This document shows, one piece after another, positions 5,851 through 13,411 of a DNA stretch of 21,256 bases; the first letter of the stretch is position 1, and the number at the start of each line of letters is the position of its first letter. The stretch spans positions 1-21,256 of IMG/VR virus record IMGVR_UViG_3300032241_002568. The stretch is one strand, 5' to 3'. The position numbers and the translations under genes were made by a program. This DNA is from a virus. The notes beneath the pieces were generated by a model. It worked only from the letters and a program-made list of their open reading frames with translations, made no database searches and had not been told where the DNA came from.

Positions 5851-7041
5851 TTAAACTTTACCCCACTTAGCAATAGCTTGATGATATTCCTCTCCATATG
5901 TCTTATCAATAGCCTGACGCATAGCTTTAGCACCTGCAATAGTACCGCCCGGATGTCCGTGTACAGCACCCCCGGCATTAGCCAAATAATCAATACCAGC
6001 GATTTCGGTAACACGATCTACTAAGCCAGGATGCATCCCACAACTAAGAGCAGGAACTGTATTTCCGGCTGTTAGTATTTCAATGCACTGTTTAACTTCT
6101 TCTGGATCGTCATTGCTATATCCGCCTACCATTCCTGTTTGAATTGTGTCAGCACCCATTAATGTAGCCAATTGACACATTACAGGCCAGCTAATACTAA
6201 ATCTATGATTCTTATCTGTAGTTACTTTAGCACCACTACTCTGATAGTGTAGGTATAACGGTAAATCAAGTTTTCGAATACTGTTATAAGATCCGAACCC
6301 GCTAAACACATTAATATGCACGCCTGTTCCTCCTAATTCATGTACCCGCTTAACACGGTCAACTAATATATGTGGGTCGCAATTAATAGTGTGGCAGAAT
6401 ACAATCTTACGACTCTGTTTTGCCAAATAGTTAGCAATAATATCTACTCTGCGATCCAGCGGTGCACAAGCAGGATTGACCATGATCTCATCTTCCTTAA
6501 TGAAATCAACTCCGCCATCTACCATTTGTTTAACCATCTCCAATAATACTTCTGGAGTGATACCAATCTTAGGCTTAACAATACTACCAAATAATGGTTT
6601 ACCATATTGTCCGGTCATTGCTCTAAATCCTGACAAACCAAACTTAGGTCCTAGGAAATGTTTTGTAACAGTTTCAGGTAGTTCTAATTTAATCAATCGG
6701 CACTTAGTAACAATATCGATATCAACGTGGCCACCCATTAGTTGGCAAAGCAGATGGCTGATACCATCTGTGTCCCAATCTGTGTTTGCTACTGGAAAAG
6801 CAATTTCCACTGTGCCAGATGTAAGAGTTTTAAGTTCTTTTTCATCGCCTAATACAATGCAACTATGGTTTTCGAACAATTCATCCGTTTCCCATTCGTT
6901 GCGTACATTGGGGTTTCCTACACTTTGACCAATGGCTAAATTCCATGCTGCTTCTTTAAGATTAGCTGAACTGTACATATCATATGTGGCAATAAAGTAA
7001 TCATTTTGATTAATCTCATCTCTTGTTCTAAAGAACTTCAT
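5851..7041 (-). CDS. RuBisCO-like protein (form IV type)
   Basis: 396 aa from ATG 7041, which has Shine-Dalgarno AGGAG (7048-7052); earlier in-frame ATGs lie inside the cupin gene. Residues 1-125 match the RuBisCO N-terminal domain and 130-396 the TIM barrel. Kept: the K175-type Lys in SIVKPKIG (K156), the metal-site block FIKEDE (K182, D184, E185, equal to K201/D203/E204), H265 (H294), the phosphate-site SCG (333-335) and GG (357-358). Lost: loop-6 Lys (VGGYSN at 305-310 instead of VGKLEG) and H327 (Q301). It therefore should not fix CO2 but could enolise a related sugar-phosphate-like substrate, as known RuBisCO-like proteins do in methionine salvage or apiose breakdown. It is the last gene of an operon with a cupin, methyltransferase and nucleotidyltransferase. 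Confidence 0.9.
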   Translation of the reverse strand: MKFFRTRDEINQNDYFIATYDMYSSANLKEAAWNLAIGQSVGNPNVRNEWETDELFENHSCIVLGDEKELKTLTSGTVEIAFPVANTDWDTDGISHLLCQLMGGHVDIDIVTKCRLIKLELPETVTKHFLGPKFGLSGFRAMTGQYGKPLFGSIVKPKIGITPEVLLEMVKQMVDGGVDFIKEDEIMVNPACAPLDRRVDIIANYLAKQSRKIVFCHTINCDPHILVDRVKRVHELGGTGVHINVFSGFGSYNSIRKLDLPLYLHYQSSGAKVTTDKNHRFSISWPVMCQLATLMGADTIQTGMVGGYSNDDPEEVKQCIEILTAGNTVPALSCGMHPGLVDRVTEIAGIDYLANAGGAVHGHPGGTIAGAKAMRQAIDKTYGEEYHQAIAKWGKV

Positions 7042-7351
7042 ATTTGTCTCCTGGTATACTTGGTACTTTAACACACAATATCCGGCAGTCTTCGTGGAAG
7101 ACTGGATCAGCAACTACTCCAGGATCAAACCAAAATACATCACCGGAGTGTAATTCTTCTCCTGCAATAGTCATATGACCCTGTATCAATACATTATACT
7201 CTGTTCCAATTTTGTGATAATGTGCCGGCCACACTTCCCCTTTCTTATGAGTAAGTAGTCCAACTTCAAATTGATCAGTTTTAAGTACAGATGGTTCAAA
7301 ATTTCCAATAAACCATCCTCTAACAAATTCATTAATGTTTCGCTTTATCAT
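7028..7351 (-). CDS. Single-domain cupin
   Basis: 107 aa. A double-stranded beta-helix pattern is clear: HYHKIGTEYNVLIQG (about 43-57) is cupin motif 1 with the metal-binding HxH(x)E arrangement, and GDVFWFDPGVVADPVF (about 70-85) is motif 2 in which the usual His is absent or shifted, H87 following in HEDC. The protein could be an epimerase/isomerase, a dioxygenase or a sensor; the sequence does not decide. It starts just after the methyltransferase stop and overlaps the RuBisCO-like gene by 14 bases, so the products are made together. No independent Shine-Dalgarno is obvious. Confidence 0.85.
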   Translation of the reverse strand: MIKRNINEFVRGWFIGNFEPSVLKTDQFEVGLLTHKKGEVWPAHYHKIGTEYNVLIQGHMTIAGEELHSGDVFWFDPGVVADPVFHEDCRILCVKVPSIPGDKYEVL

Positions 7352-7352
7352 A

Positions 7353-8012
7353 TTAATTTTTTTGAAATACAGTCAATCCAATTCCATTTGGAAATGCAGG
7401 GGTATATTGATCAGCTTGATGAAACTCACCGACTTTTGTTAAATTTGGTAAAGCGTCTGGGATCTCAGCAACCCACTGTGTTATTTCTGTAATATGCGCA
7501 GTATCATGAAATATTAAATATCCGCCCTGTCTAACGATTGGCAAATAATTTATAGTATCATTTTTTACACCGTCATACGTGTGAGCTCCATCGATGAAAA
7601 GTATATCATACTTTTGAGTTTCTGATTTTTTTAATGCTTCGTCGATAACACGTTGTTCGGCTGAAGATCCTATAATTTCAAATAGAGGAATATCTTTAAG
7701 ATTTTGTGGCCTATTTAAATTTTTTCTATCATTTATATAGAAAGCTGGCCACTCTGCTCCGTTGTCATCTATAATAAGTAATTCTTTAAATTTTAAAAAA
7801 TTATACATACTTCGAGTGGTTCCGCCGGCGCATGCACCAATTTCTGCATAATAATCTAATTTTTCGCCCGATATTTGTTTTTTTAAAAAGAACTCAATGC
7901 AGCTGGCAAGTTCTCCGGGTCTTTGTTGGATCATTAAATTTAATTGGCTTGATACCCCAGCTGGCCCCCCAAAATGATTATCGTTAGTAGGACAAATCCC
8001 ACCAACATGCAC
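7353..8012 (-). CDS. Class I SAM-dependent methyltransferase
   Basis: 219 aa from GTG 8012. Motif I is YYAEIGACAGGTTRS (about 54-68), and the motif IV/V region KYDILFIDGAHTYDGV...GGYLIFHD matches the Methyltransf_24 family, often linked to sugar or small-molecule tailoring. The GTG start is doubtful: it lacks a Shine-Dalgarno, and the frame stays open upstream with protein-like sequence (LHKEIYDWIV). An ATT at 8042 is eight bases from AGGGG (8051-8055) and would give 229 aa overlapping the nucleotidyltransferase gene by 11 bases. Second gene of the minus-strand operon. The substrate is unknown; it may methylate the product made by the neighbouring enzymes. Confidence 0.8.
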   Translation of the reverse strand: MHVGGICPTNDNHFGGPAGVSSQLNLMIQQRPGELASCIEFFLKKQISGEKLDYYAEIGACAGGTTRSMYNFLKFKELLIIDDNGAEWPAFYINDRKNLNRPQNLKDIPLFEIIGSSAEQRVIDEALKKSETQKYDILFIDGAHTYDGVKNDTINYLPIVRQGGYLIFHDTAHITEITQWVAEIPDALPNLTKVGEFHQADQYTPAFPNGIGLTVFQKN

Positions 8013-8031
8013 AATCCAATCGTATATTTCT

Positions 8032-8760
8032 TTATGTAAAATTTTTTCTACCCCTATAATGTAAAAATCTCTCTAAATCAATAGGCACACCTACCGCATG
8101 ATGTTGTTCGATTGGAATATGATATATACCTATCTTTAGACCTTTCTTAATCATGTAATTATAGGTAGGTGCTATATAAAATTCTTCATTTGGCGCACGA
8201 TCATCGGCCACCATCATATCATAAGCACTCTGTACAAAATACTTTCCATGTTTCCAATAATGTATACCATTTAGACTGATATTACTAATGACTTCTTTTT
8301 CACGCATTTCGATCACTAAACCTTTGGAATCAATTCGTGCATAACTATTTTTATCAGTGTCACTATAATAAGTCACTACTGCGCCATCGTACAATCTAAC
8401 ATTATGAAAAAATAGATTAGAATTCCATTCCATAATCTGATCACAATTGGCCGTGATTAATTCATCTTCATTATTGATTAAATTTTCAAATAATAACACC
8501 GAACAGGCCGGACCTTCAGTAGTTTTATCTACAGCCACAAATTTCGGATTTCTAACAGTTTTGGATATAACGTCTTTAGTAATGTCCAAAAATTCATCTT
8601 TACGTAAAATAAAATGCCATCGTGCATCTATATCCAAACTTTCTATGGCCCTAACGATCATAGGTTTACCATTAACATCTATTAGAGGTTTTGGAAGATA
8701 ATATTGGTCTTTGGGAAATCTTGATCCCATACCGGCCATTGGAATTACGATATTAACCAT
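8032..8760 (-). CDS. Sugar-phosphate nucleotidyltransferase
   Basis: 242 aa. The N-terminus IVIPMAGMGSRFPKD...LPKPLIDVNGKPMI is the nucleotide-binding signature GxGxRF...PKPL of NTP transferases (glucose-1-phosphate thymidylyl/uridylyl and related). Further marks are TANCDQ (metal-binding D in the usual GD position is here CD), and NEEFYIAPTYNYMI near the sugar site. It is shorter than full RmlA or GalU (about 290), so it may be a minimal form. It activates a sugar or polyol phosphate by joining it to a nucleotide. First gene of the operon, with a late-type box (AATAAATA) placing +1 at its ATG and no Shine-Dalgarno. Confidence 0.85.
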   Translation of the reverse strand: MVNIVIPMAGMGSRFPKDQYYLPKPLIDVNGKPMIVRAIESLDIDARWHFILRKDEFLDITKDVISKTVRNPKFVAVDKTTEGPACSVLLFENLINNEDELITANCDQIMEWNSNLFFHNVRLYDGAVVTYYSDTDKNSYARIDSKGLVIEMREKEVISNISLNGIHYWKHGKYFVQSAYDMMVADDRAPNEEFYIAPTYNYMIKKGLKIGIYHIPIEQHHAVGVPIDLERFLHYRGRKNFT

Positions 8761-8765
8761 AGTTA

Positions 8766-8773
8766 TATTTATT
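8766..8773 (-). promoter_or_regulatory. Late-promoter-like box AATAAATA for the minus-strand operon
   Basis: On the minus strand AATAAATA (one mismatch) is followed by five bases and then the ATG of the nucleotidyltransferase at 8760. T4 spacing puts +1 on that ATG, the same arrangement as at 10417 and 19256. No Shine-Dalgarno is present, which fits leaderless translation. Confidence 0.5.
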
Positions 8774-8788
8774 TGGTAAAATTATTGG

Positions 8789-8817
8789 TTGATTTGTTCT
8801 TGATAATTTTGTATACT
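8789..8817 (+). promoter_or_regulatory. Sigma70-type promoter, TTGATT-17-TATACT
   Basis: -35 TTGATT (8789-8794) and -10 TATACT (8812-8817) with a 17-base spacer, one base from consensus in the -10. The expected start near 8824 gives a short leader with AAAGGAG before ATG 8848. It is divergent from the minus-strand operon promoter and overlaps its upstream region. Confidence 0.6.
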
Positions 8818-8847
8818 TATTATATGACATTTACAAAGGAGAATCAA

Positions 8848-9171
8848 ATGTCCGTTGAAACTACTCTTGAATCTTTGCGGAATTTTTGTCTTACCAGCAC
8901 CGGTGATACTCATCGTTGGCTCGGTAAGCAAGGTACTTATCATTGGAATCTAGGCCGTGACGCAGGTCCTGGACAGATTGTTAACGGCGTGGTGCGTAAG
9001 CTGGCCGGTAAGGACGCCGCAGGTAATGAAATTTGGGTCGTTGCTGGATCTCTAAAAATTGATCCTAATGGTGCTATTCTTCGTTTTACCGGACTACCAC
9101 GTAAGACGCAGAAGATTTTGGAATCTACTACACCTATTGTTATTATGGATAAGATTGCCGAGGTTGCTTAA
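8848..9171 (+). CDS. 107-aa protein of unknown function
   Basis: Start chosen at ATG 8848 because the strong Shine-Dalgarno AAAGGAG (8835-8841) lies seven bases upstream; an in-frame ATG at 8773 would run through the promoter and add an unlikely hydrophobic leader. The protein has an N-terminal helix, a segment WLGKQGTYHWNLGRDAGPGQIVNGVVRKLAG, and a beta-rich middle (NEIWVVAGSLKIDPNGAILRFTGLP). No family recognised. Codon use is somewhat richer in C/G third positions than flanking genes, which may reflect high expression. It overlaps the next gene by one base (TAATG). Confidence 0.8.
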   Translation: MSVETTLESLRNFCLTSTGDTHRWLGKQGTYHWNLGRDAGPGQIVNGVVRKLAGKDAAGNEIWVVAGSLKIDPNGAILRFTGLPRKTQKILESTTPIVIMDKIAEVA

Positions 9172-9473
9172 TGTTTAATGTCGACTTTACCATCGATTGG
9201 CCCAAATCCTCTCGATGGGGAGTTATTTTTAATAAAGATTGGTCTCTATCTAAAAATAAAGCTGTAGAGGTCAATTTTTATAAAACTTCTCATATTATCA
9301 ACTTTCATCTAAATGCTCAATTTGTCGGCGTAGATCACGCCGGTGCCAGTGTTTCTATAGGTCTGGTTGGCCTAAGTTTAGAAATACGGTTGTATGATTC
9401 CCGTCATTGGAATTATAATGCTAATCGTTGGATGACTGAAGAAGAATTCATCTTGGAGATGAAGGCCGAATAA
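9171..9473 (+). CDS. 100-aa protein of unknown function
   Basis: Starts in TAATG overlap with the gene before, so translation is coupled. The product is beta-rich with many aromatic residues (DFTIDWPKSSRWGVIFNKDWSLS; HWNYNANRWMTEEEF). The middle (HAGASVSIGLVGLSLEIRLYDSRHW) looks like two paired strands. No signal peptide or metal motif. I do not recognise a family. Confidence 0.75.
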   Translation: MFNVDFTIDWPKSSRWGVIFNKDWSLSKNKAVEVNFYKTSHIINFHLNAQFVGVDHAGASVSIGLVGLSLEIRLYDSRHWNYNANRWMTEEEFILEMKAE

Positions 9474-9485
9474 AGGTATCTAATT

Positions 9486-9890
9486 ATGAGTATGCATTTG
9501 GCACATCCTGCTCTTACAACCACAGGTAAGAAGAAGGGTAAGAAAAAGTGGGCTTCTGCTGAACACAAGCGTCGTGCTGAAATGGCTCAGACCATGAAAG
9601 CTAATTTGTACAGCGAGTACAATATCACTCCGCAGAAACGTAATAAGAAAGGATTTACGGCGCCTACCTATAAACCCAATTACGATCATCCTCGGTATGA
9701 GCGAGATGATTCCACCAGAAACATTAAAAGTTTAGAATCTACTTGGGCAACCTGTGCCAAACCTGTCGATCGAAAATATACAGGAGAGAGGCAACTGATC
9801 GGCATAGCCGTAATGCATAAATCTAATCTGGTACCGATCTTTGCAGATAATAAAGAAGTAGCGATAGATATTGCCAGAATGCGACGATAA
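9486..9890 (+). CDS. Conserved tailed-phage protein of unknown function
   Basis: 134 aa with Shine-Dalgarno AAGG before ATG 9486. The N-terminus MSMHLAHPALTTTGKKKGKKK and the C-terminus KYTGERQLIGIAVMHKSNLVPIF...IARMRR match a pattern I recognise from many unrelated tailed phages: MSMHL...TTTGKKK at one end and YTG...IG...HKSN.VP.F....DIARMRR at the other. The middle is basic and probably disordered. The function is not known to me. Wide conservation in phages supports the view that this window is viral. Confidence 0.85.
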   Translation: MSMHLAHPALTTTGKKKGKKKWASAEHKRRAEMAQTMKANLYSEYNITPQKRNKKGFTAPTYKPNYDHPRYERDDSTRNIKSLESTWATCAKPVDRKYTGERQLIGIAVMHKSNLVPIFADNKEVAIDIARMRR

Positions 9891-9914
9891 TATAATAAAA
9901 ATAAGGGGAGTCGT

Positions 9915-10421
9915 GTGTCTTTAAAAATCGAAGACTATCCGGAATTTCAAAAAGTTTGTGATGTTAAAGATGATGGATCAGGAGGATGGTGGTATCAAAA
10001 TATCAATGAAGAACTAATGTATTCAACCCATAGGTCTTGGCTATATTGTATTGTGGTAAACGGGATCATTTTTAAAATAGGGGAAACTGGAAATCCCCTG
10101 GGTATTGCCCAACAACAAGCACAGGAACAATACGATAATCAAACGCAGCCTATTACAGGATCGCAATCCAGGCTGGGGCGATATCGCAAAATGCAGGATG
10201 CCACTGACGGAGAAATTAGAAAAAAACTTATAGGATTTGTAGAAGCAGAAGTAGTCAGCATCTACGCTAAAAAATGCGAAATTATAATTCGCGAGGAAAT
10301 GATACGCGATCAAAAAATTCAAGTTCATTATGCATCTCATAAAGATCAAGAGATAGCCTATTTGGATTTTATTAAGAATTCTGTAGGTATTTTTCCCATG
10401 CTGAACCAGTGTAGGAAATAA
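9915..10421 (+). CDS. GIY-YIG-like nuclease-fold protein
   Basis: 168 aa starting with GTG after a strong Shine-Dalgarno AAGGGGAG (9903-9910). WLYCIVVNGIIFKIGETGNP (42-61) fits the GIY-YIG core, with LYC for GIY and KIG for YIG, followed by SRLGRYRK (85-92), the place of the conserved Arg. A Glu-containing helix follows (LIGFVEAEVVSIYAK), and the later part is helical. The tyrosine of YIG is replaced by Lys, so activity is uncertain. It could be a stand-alone homing-type nuclease or a non-catalytic DNA-binding relative. Confidence 0.6.
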   Translation: MSLKIEDYPEFQKVCDVKDDGSGGWWYQNINEELMYSTHRSWLYCIVVNGIIFKIGETGNPLGIAQQQAQEQYDNQTQPITGSQSRLGRYRKMQDATDGEIRKKLIGFVEAEVVSIYAKKCEIIIREEMIRDQKIQVHYASHKDQEIAYLDFIKNSVGIFPMLNQCRK

Positions 10422-10424
10422 ATA
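10417..10424 (+). promoter_or_regulatory. Late-promoter-like box AATAAATA
   Basis: One mismatch from TATAAATA, overlapping the end of the upstream gene. Five bases later comes ATG 10430, which coincides with the +1 expected from T4 spacing. The nearest Shine-Dalgarno-like AGGA is 13 bases from the ATG, too far to be optimal, so a leaderless start is plausible. Confidence 0.5.
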
Positions 10425-10429
10425 TTTTA

Positions 10430-11503
10430 ATGAATAACACTTTATCTTATAAATTCACCGCGTACTTAACTCTACTTAGCGGATTAACTATTTCTGCGGT
10501 AGCGGTCTATTATTCAGTCGCGGGGTTAACAGCTATCTTTTCTGCTGCTGTTATTCCCGTTATTGTAATGGGGGTGGCCTTAGAAATCAGCAAATTGGTA
10601 GCTACCGTTTGGTTAAAACAAAATTGGAATATTGCTCCCAAACTGATAAAACTTTACCTCATGTTGGCCATTATAGTTCTTATGATTATTACCAGCATCG
10701 GAATTTTTGGCTTTTTAAGCAAAGCACATAGCGACCAAAGTTTAGTATCTGGTGATGTGCAATCTCGAATTGCGATCTATGACGAAAAAATTCGTGTTGA
10801 AAAAGATACTGTTGACACCGATCGCAAAGCTTTGAAACAAATGGATGAGGCCGTTGATCAAGTCATGGGGCGTAGCAGCGACGAGAAAGGTGCAGATAAA
10901 GCCGTTGCTATTAGAAAATCACAACAAAAAGAACGTGCTCGTTTATTAGAAGAAATCTCATCTTCTCAAAAGAGGATTGCGAAACTCAACGAAGACCGCG
11001 CACCAATTGCAGCAGAAAATCGTAAGGTGGAAGCAGAGGTGGGGCCGATCAAATATATTGCTGCTTTCTTCTACGGTACTACTGATCAAACCATTCTGGA
11101 AAAGGCAGTCACCTGGGTAATATTGATTCTTATTTCAGTATTTGATCCGTTGGCAGTTATATTGTTATTGGCCAGCCAATATAGTTTTCAAAATTTAAAG
11201 AATCAAAATAATATACCAAAAAAAATTGAAGAGTCACCCGCACCTGTTGAGGAACAAACTTTAGAAGAAATACCTATTACTCCAGAAAATTATGTGCAAA
11301 ATGAAGAACAAACAAAGAGTAATCTTTGGTCCACTTCGACCGGTACTATAAGTCAAAAAGAGTATATGTCTAAAAGTCAAGAATCTTTGGGAGTGTCGGC
11401 AGAAGATCGAATAACTTCCTTAGCCTCGAGAGTTCGTTCTAAATTAATGAAATTAAATGAAGTTCCTGAAAATTTAAGAGACCAAGTTAAAAATAAACTT
11501 TAA
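10430..11503 (+). CDS. Membrane protein with central coiled coil
   Basis: 357 aa. Hydrophobic segments at about 10-31, 34-55, 70-96 and 222-250 indicate four transmembrane helices. Residues about 105-210 are a long charged coiled coil (many E, K, R, Q in heptads), which must lie on one side between helices three and four. The C-terminal 100 residues are acidic, Ser/Thr-rich and probably disordered, ending in a basic helix. Proteins of this outline occur in T4-like marine phages without a known function. A role at the inner membrane during infection or lysis control is speculation. Its stop overlaps the next start (TAATG). Confidence 0.8.
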   Translation: MNNTLSYKFTAYLTLLSGLTISAVAVYYSVAGLTAIFSAAVIPVIVMGVALEISKLVATVWLKQNWNIAPKLIKLYLMLAIIVLMIITSIGIFGFLSKAHSDQSLVSGDVQSRIAIYDEKIRVEKDTVDTDRKALKQMDEAVDQVMGRSSDEKGADKAVAIRKSQQKERARLLEEISSSQKRIAKLNEDRAPIAAENRKVEAEVGPIKYIAAFFYGTTDQTILEKAVTWVILILISVFDPLAVILLLASQYSFQNLKNQNNIPKKIEESPAPVEEQTLEEIPITPENYVQNEEQTKSNLWSTSTGTISQKEYMSKSQESLGVSAEDRITSLASRVRSKLMKLNEVPENLRDQVKNKL

Positions 11504-11901
11504 TGACCAATAAAATTACCCTAATTACCCCTCCGGATATCTACGAGAATGGAAACCTCAGTCTTTTGTTTATGCACATCAACGATCAAGATCAAGAAAT
11601 GGTAAGTCGTTGGTTGGCAGAAAGAGAATTATCCAGTAATATTAACTTTTACATTTATAATGGAGAAATTGATATTCCTTGGCTATTATGGGCCGTTAAT
11701 CTTTGCCAATACAAATATATAGATCTTGATTTAACAAATGAACTTTCGAAGTTAATAAGTAGTTATATATTAAGTAAAAATAATTTTTATTATAAAACAG
11801 CCGATGAAAATTTAGCTGCACTTTATAGTCATATTAACAATAATCGTGTAGTAAAAATTGAATCATTTTTAGAAAGGGCATTAAGTGAACAAAACAAATA
11901 A
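11503..11901 (+). CDS. 132-aa conserved phage hypothetical
   Basis: Begins in TAATG overlap. The start TLITPPDIYENGNLSLLFMH resembles a Rossmann-like first strand, followed by NINFYIYNGE and DIPWLLWAVNLCQYKYIDLDL, an alternating strand/helix pattern. I recall similar 'ITPPDI...LLW...' proteins in T4-like phages, of unknown function. It overlaps the clpX start by 17 bases, so clpX translation probably depends on it. Confidence 0.75.
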   Translation: MTNKITLITPPDIYENGNLSLLFMHINDQDQEMVSRWLAERELSSNINFYIYNGEIDIPWLLWAVNLCQYKYIDLDLTNELSKLISSYILSKNNFYYKTADENLAALYSHINNNRVVKIESFLERALSEQNK

Positions 11902-13114
11902 ACAGACCTGTGATTTTTGTGGTAAAGAAAAAGAATATGTAGGAAAACTAATAGTAGGCGAAGTTGCTGCAATCTGCAATGATTGTGTTTCTCTCTGTGT
12001 CGATATACTCAAAGAAGAAAAAATCAAAGATTTACCAGGAGATAAAAAGTTATTAAATCCTGTTCTGATTAAAGAATATTTAGATGATTATGTTGTAGGG
12101 CAAGAAGAAGCTAAAATTGCCCTTTCGGTCGCAGTCAGCCAACATTTTAAAAGAGTTAATAATCCATCTGCAACAATCAAATTAGAAAAAACCAATGTTC
12201 TATTATTAGGGCCAACCGGATGCGGTAAAACTATGATAGCTCGAAAGATTGCAGAATACTTAGGCACGCCATTTGCTATTTGCGATGCTACAGGTATTAC
12301 AGAAGCAGGATATGTAGGTGACGATGTAGAAAGTATTTTGTCAAGATTGATTGCTGCGGCAGATGGGGATATTGAAAAAGCCAGTCGCGGTATTGTTTAT
12401 ATTGACGAAATTGATAAGATTGCTCGTAAAGGTGAAAACGTCAGTATTACCAGAGATGTTAGTGGAGAAGGTGTACAACAAGCTCTGCTCAAAATGATCG
12501 AAGGATCTATTATGCGTATTCCCAGCACCGGAAAGCGCAAACATCCCAATAGTGACATGCAAGAAATTGATACCAGCGGAATCTTGTTTATTTGTGGTGG
12601 CGCATTTGTTGGGATTGATAAAATTATTCAACAGCGTACAAATGCTCGTGGTATTGGGTTTAATGCCGAAGTTGAAAATAAAAAGGAACACGAAAACATT
12701 TATCAACATGTTACTAACAAAGACATCATACAATACGGATTTATTCCCGAATTTGTGGGAAGATTTGGTTTAATAGCCAATGTCGATGAACTTACCGTAG
12801 AAAACTTGGTACAGGTTTTGAAAGAACCTAAAAATAGTGTTGTTAAGCAATATCAATATATTTTTGAATTAGATAATATTGATTTAGAATTTGAGGATTC
12901 TGCACTAACACATGTAGCAGAAAAAGCCAAAGAGCTTAAAACTAATGCCCGAGGTCTAAAGAATATCATTGAAAAGGCCCTATTGCCTTATCAATTTGAT
13001 GCTGTAAACCTTGTTGAGCGGGGCCTCAAGAAAATCTTGATAAGTAAAGACGCGGTAGAAGGAAAACCCGCCACATTAATCTTTAATAAAAAAGTGAAAA
13101 CAAACAATGGCTAA
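11885..13114 (+). CDS. clpX: ClpX, ATP-dependent unfoldase of the ClpXP protease
   Basis: 409 aa, close to bacterial ClpX (about 420), starting at GTG 11885 after AAAGGG. All functional parts are visible: zinc domain C9/C12/C31/C34, Walker A GPTGCGKT (109-116), Walker B IVYIDEID (170-177), pore-1 loop GYVG (142-145), RKH loop (218-220), arginine finger in FVGRF (R293) and sensor-2 ARG (R357). The IGF loop (257-259) that docks ClpP is intact, so it should work with host ClpP; no clpP lies in this window. It unfolds ssrA-tagged and other marked proteins. It overlaps the gene before by 17 bases and bS21 by 8 bases, forming one translation unit with the ribosomal protein. Confidence 0.96.
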   Translation: MNKTNKQTCDFCGKEKEYVGKLIVGEVAAICNDCVSLCVDILKEEKIKDLPGDKKLLNPVLIKEYLDDYVVGQEEAKIALSVAVSQHFKRVNNPSATIKLEKTNVLLLGPTGCGKTMIARKIAEYLGTPFAICDATGITEAGYVGDDVESILSRLIAAADGDIEKASRGIVYIDEIDKIARKGENVSITRDVSGEGVQQALLKMIEGSIMRIPSTGKRKHPNSDMQEIDTSGILFICGGAFVGIDKIIQQRTNARGIGFNAEVENKKEHENIYQHVTNKDIIQYGFIPEFVGRFGLIANVDELTVENLVQVLKEPKNSVVKQYQYIFELDNIDLEFEDSALTHVAEKAKELKTNARGLKNIIEKALLPYQFDAVNLVERGLKKILISKDAVEGKPATLIFNKKVKTNNG

Positions 13115-13355
13115 AAGATATAGTAAAGAAACTGTAGTTTTACGTGGAAACAAAGTCATCGTAGGGGATATGCCTATTAATGCAGCTCTGCGCAAATTTA
13201 AGCAACGGGTAGATGATTCTGGTATTTTGGAAGAATTTAAGAAACGTATGACCTACGAAAAACCCACTGTTGAACGTAAACGACGCGCTGCTGCTGCACG
13301 CAGTCGATGGCTTAAAAAACAGAAAGAGTTAAATCAAATCGCTCGATACGATTAG
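13107..13355 (+). CDS. rpsU: Ribosomal protein bS21
   Basis: 82 aa. Residues about 24-72 (INAALRKFKQRVDDSGILEEFKKR, YEKPTVERKRRAAAARSRW) match bS21: the xALRxFKR helix, the YEKPTxERKR block and the Arg/Lys-rich C-terminal helix. It is about ten residues longer than E. coli S21, mainly at the N-terminus. bS21 binds the small subunit near the anti-Shine-Dalgarno and helps choose mRNAs; phage copies are known, including in pelagiphages, and are thought to bias ribosomes to viral mRNA. Its ATG lies inside the end of clpX. Several genes here lack Shine-Dalgarno sites, which makes a phage-specific S21 of special interest. Confidence 0.93.
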   Translation: MAKRYSKETVVLRGNKVIVGDMPINAALRKFKQRVDDSGILEEFKKRMTYEKPTVERKRRAAAARSRWLKKQKELNQIARYD

Positions 13356-13357
13356 CA

Positions 13358-13386
13358 TTGACAAATCATTACGTTGGCCTTATAAT
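13358..13386 (+). promoter_or_regulatory. Consensus sigma70 promoter, TTGACA-17-TATAAT
   Basis: Perfect -35 TTGACA (13358-13363) and -10 TATAAT (13381-13386) with the ideal 17-base spacer. The start would be near 13393, giving a roughly 19-nt leader with GAAAGG before TTG 13412. Such a strong host-type promoter suggests early expression of the exonuclease. Confidence 0.88.
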
Positions 13387-13411
13387 ATATCTTATTTGAA
13401 AGGTAATAATC

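Noticed and set aside
6476-6928. 150-aa plus-strand frame opposite the RuBisCO-like gene
   Set aside because: Low-complexity Ser/Pro/Leu composition without motif or ribosome site; antisense shadow.
5851-7041. True carbon-fixing RuBisCO
   Set aside because: The loop-6 Lys is replaced within VGGYSN, the H327 position is Gln and the N-terminal active-site Asn is not apparent, so carboxylase activity is not expected.
8773-8847. Upstream ATG for the 107-aa protein
   Set aside because: This start lies before the -10 of the promoter at 8789-8817; the strong AAAGGAG fits ATG 8848 instead.
12341-12733. 130-aa open frame on the minus strand inside clpX
   Set aside because: It lies wholly antisense to a clearly conserved ClpX, is Asn/Phe-rich with no motif, and has no start signals; a shadow of clpX codon use.
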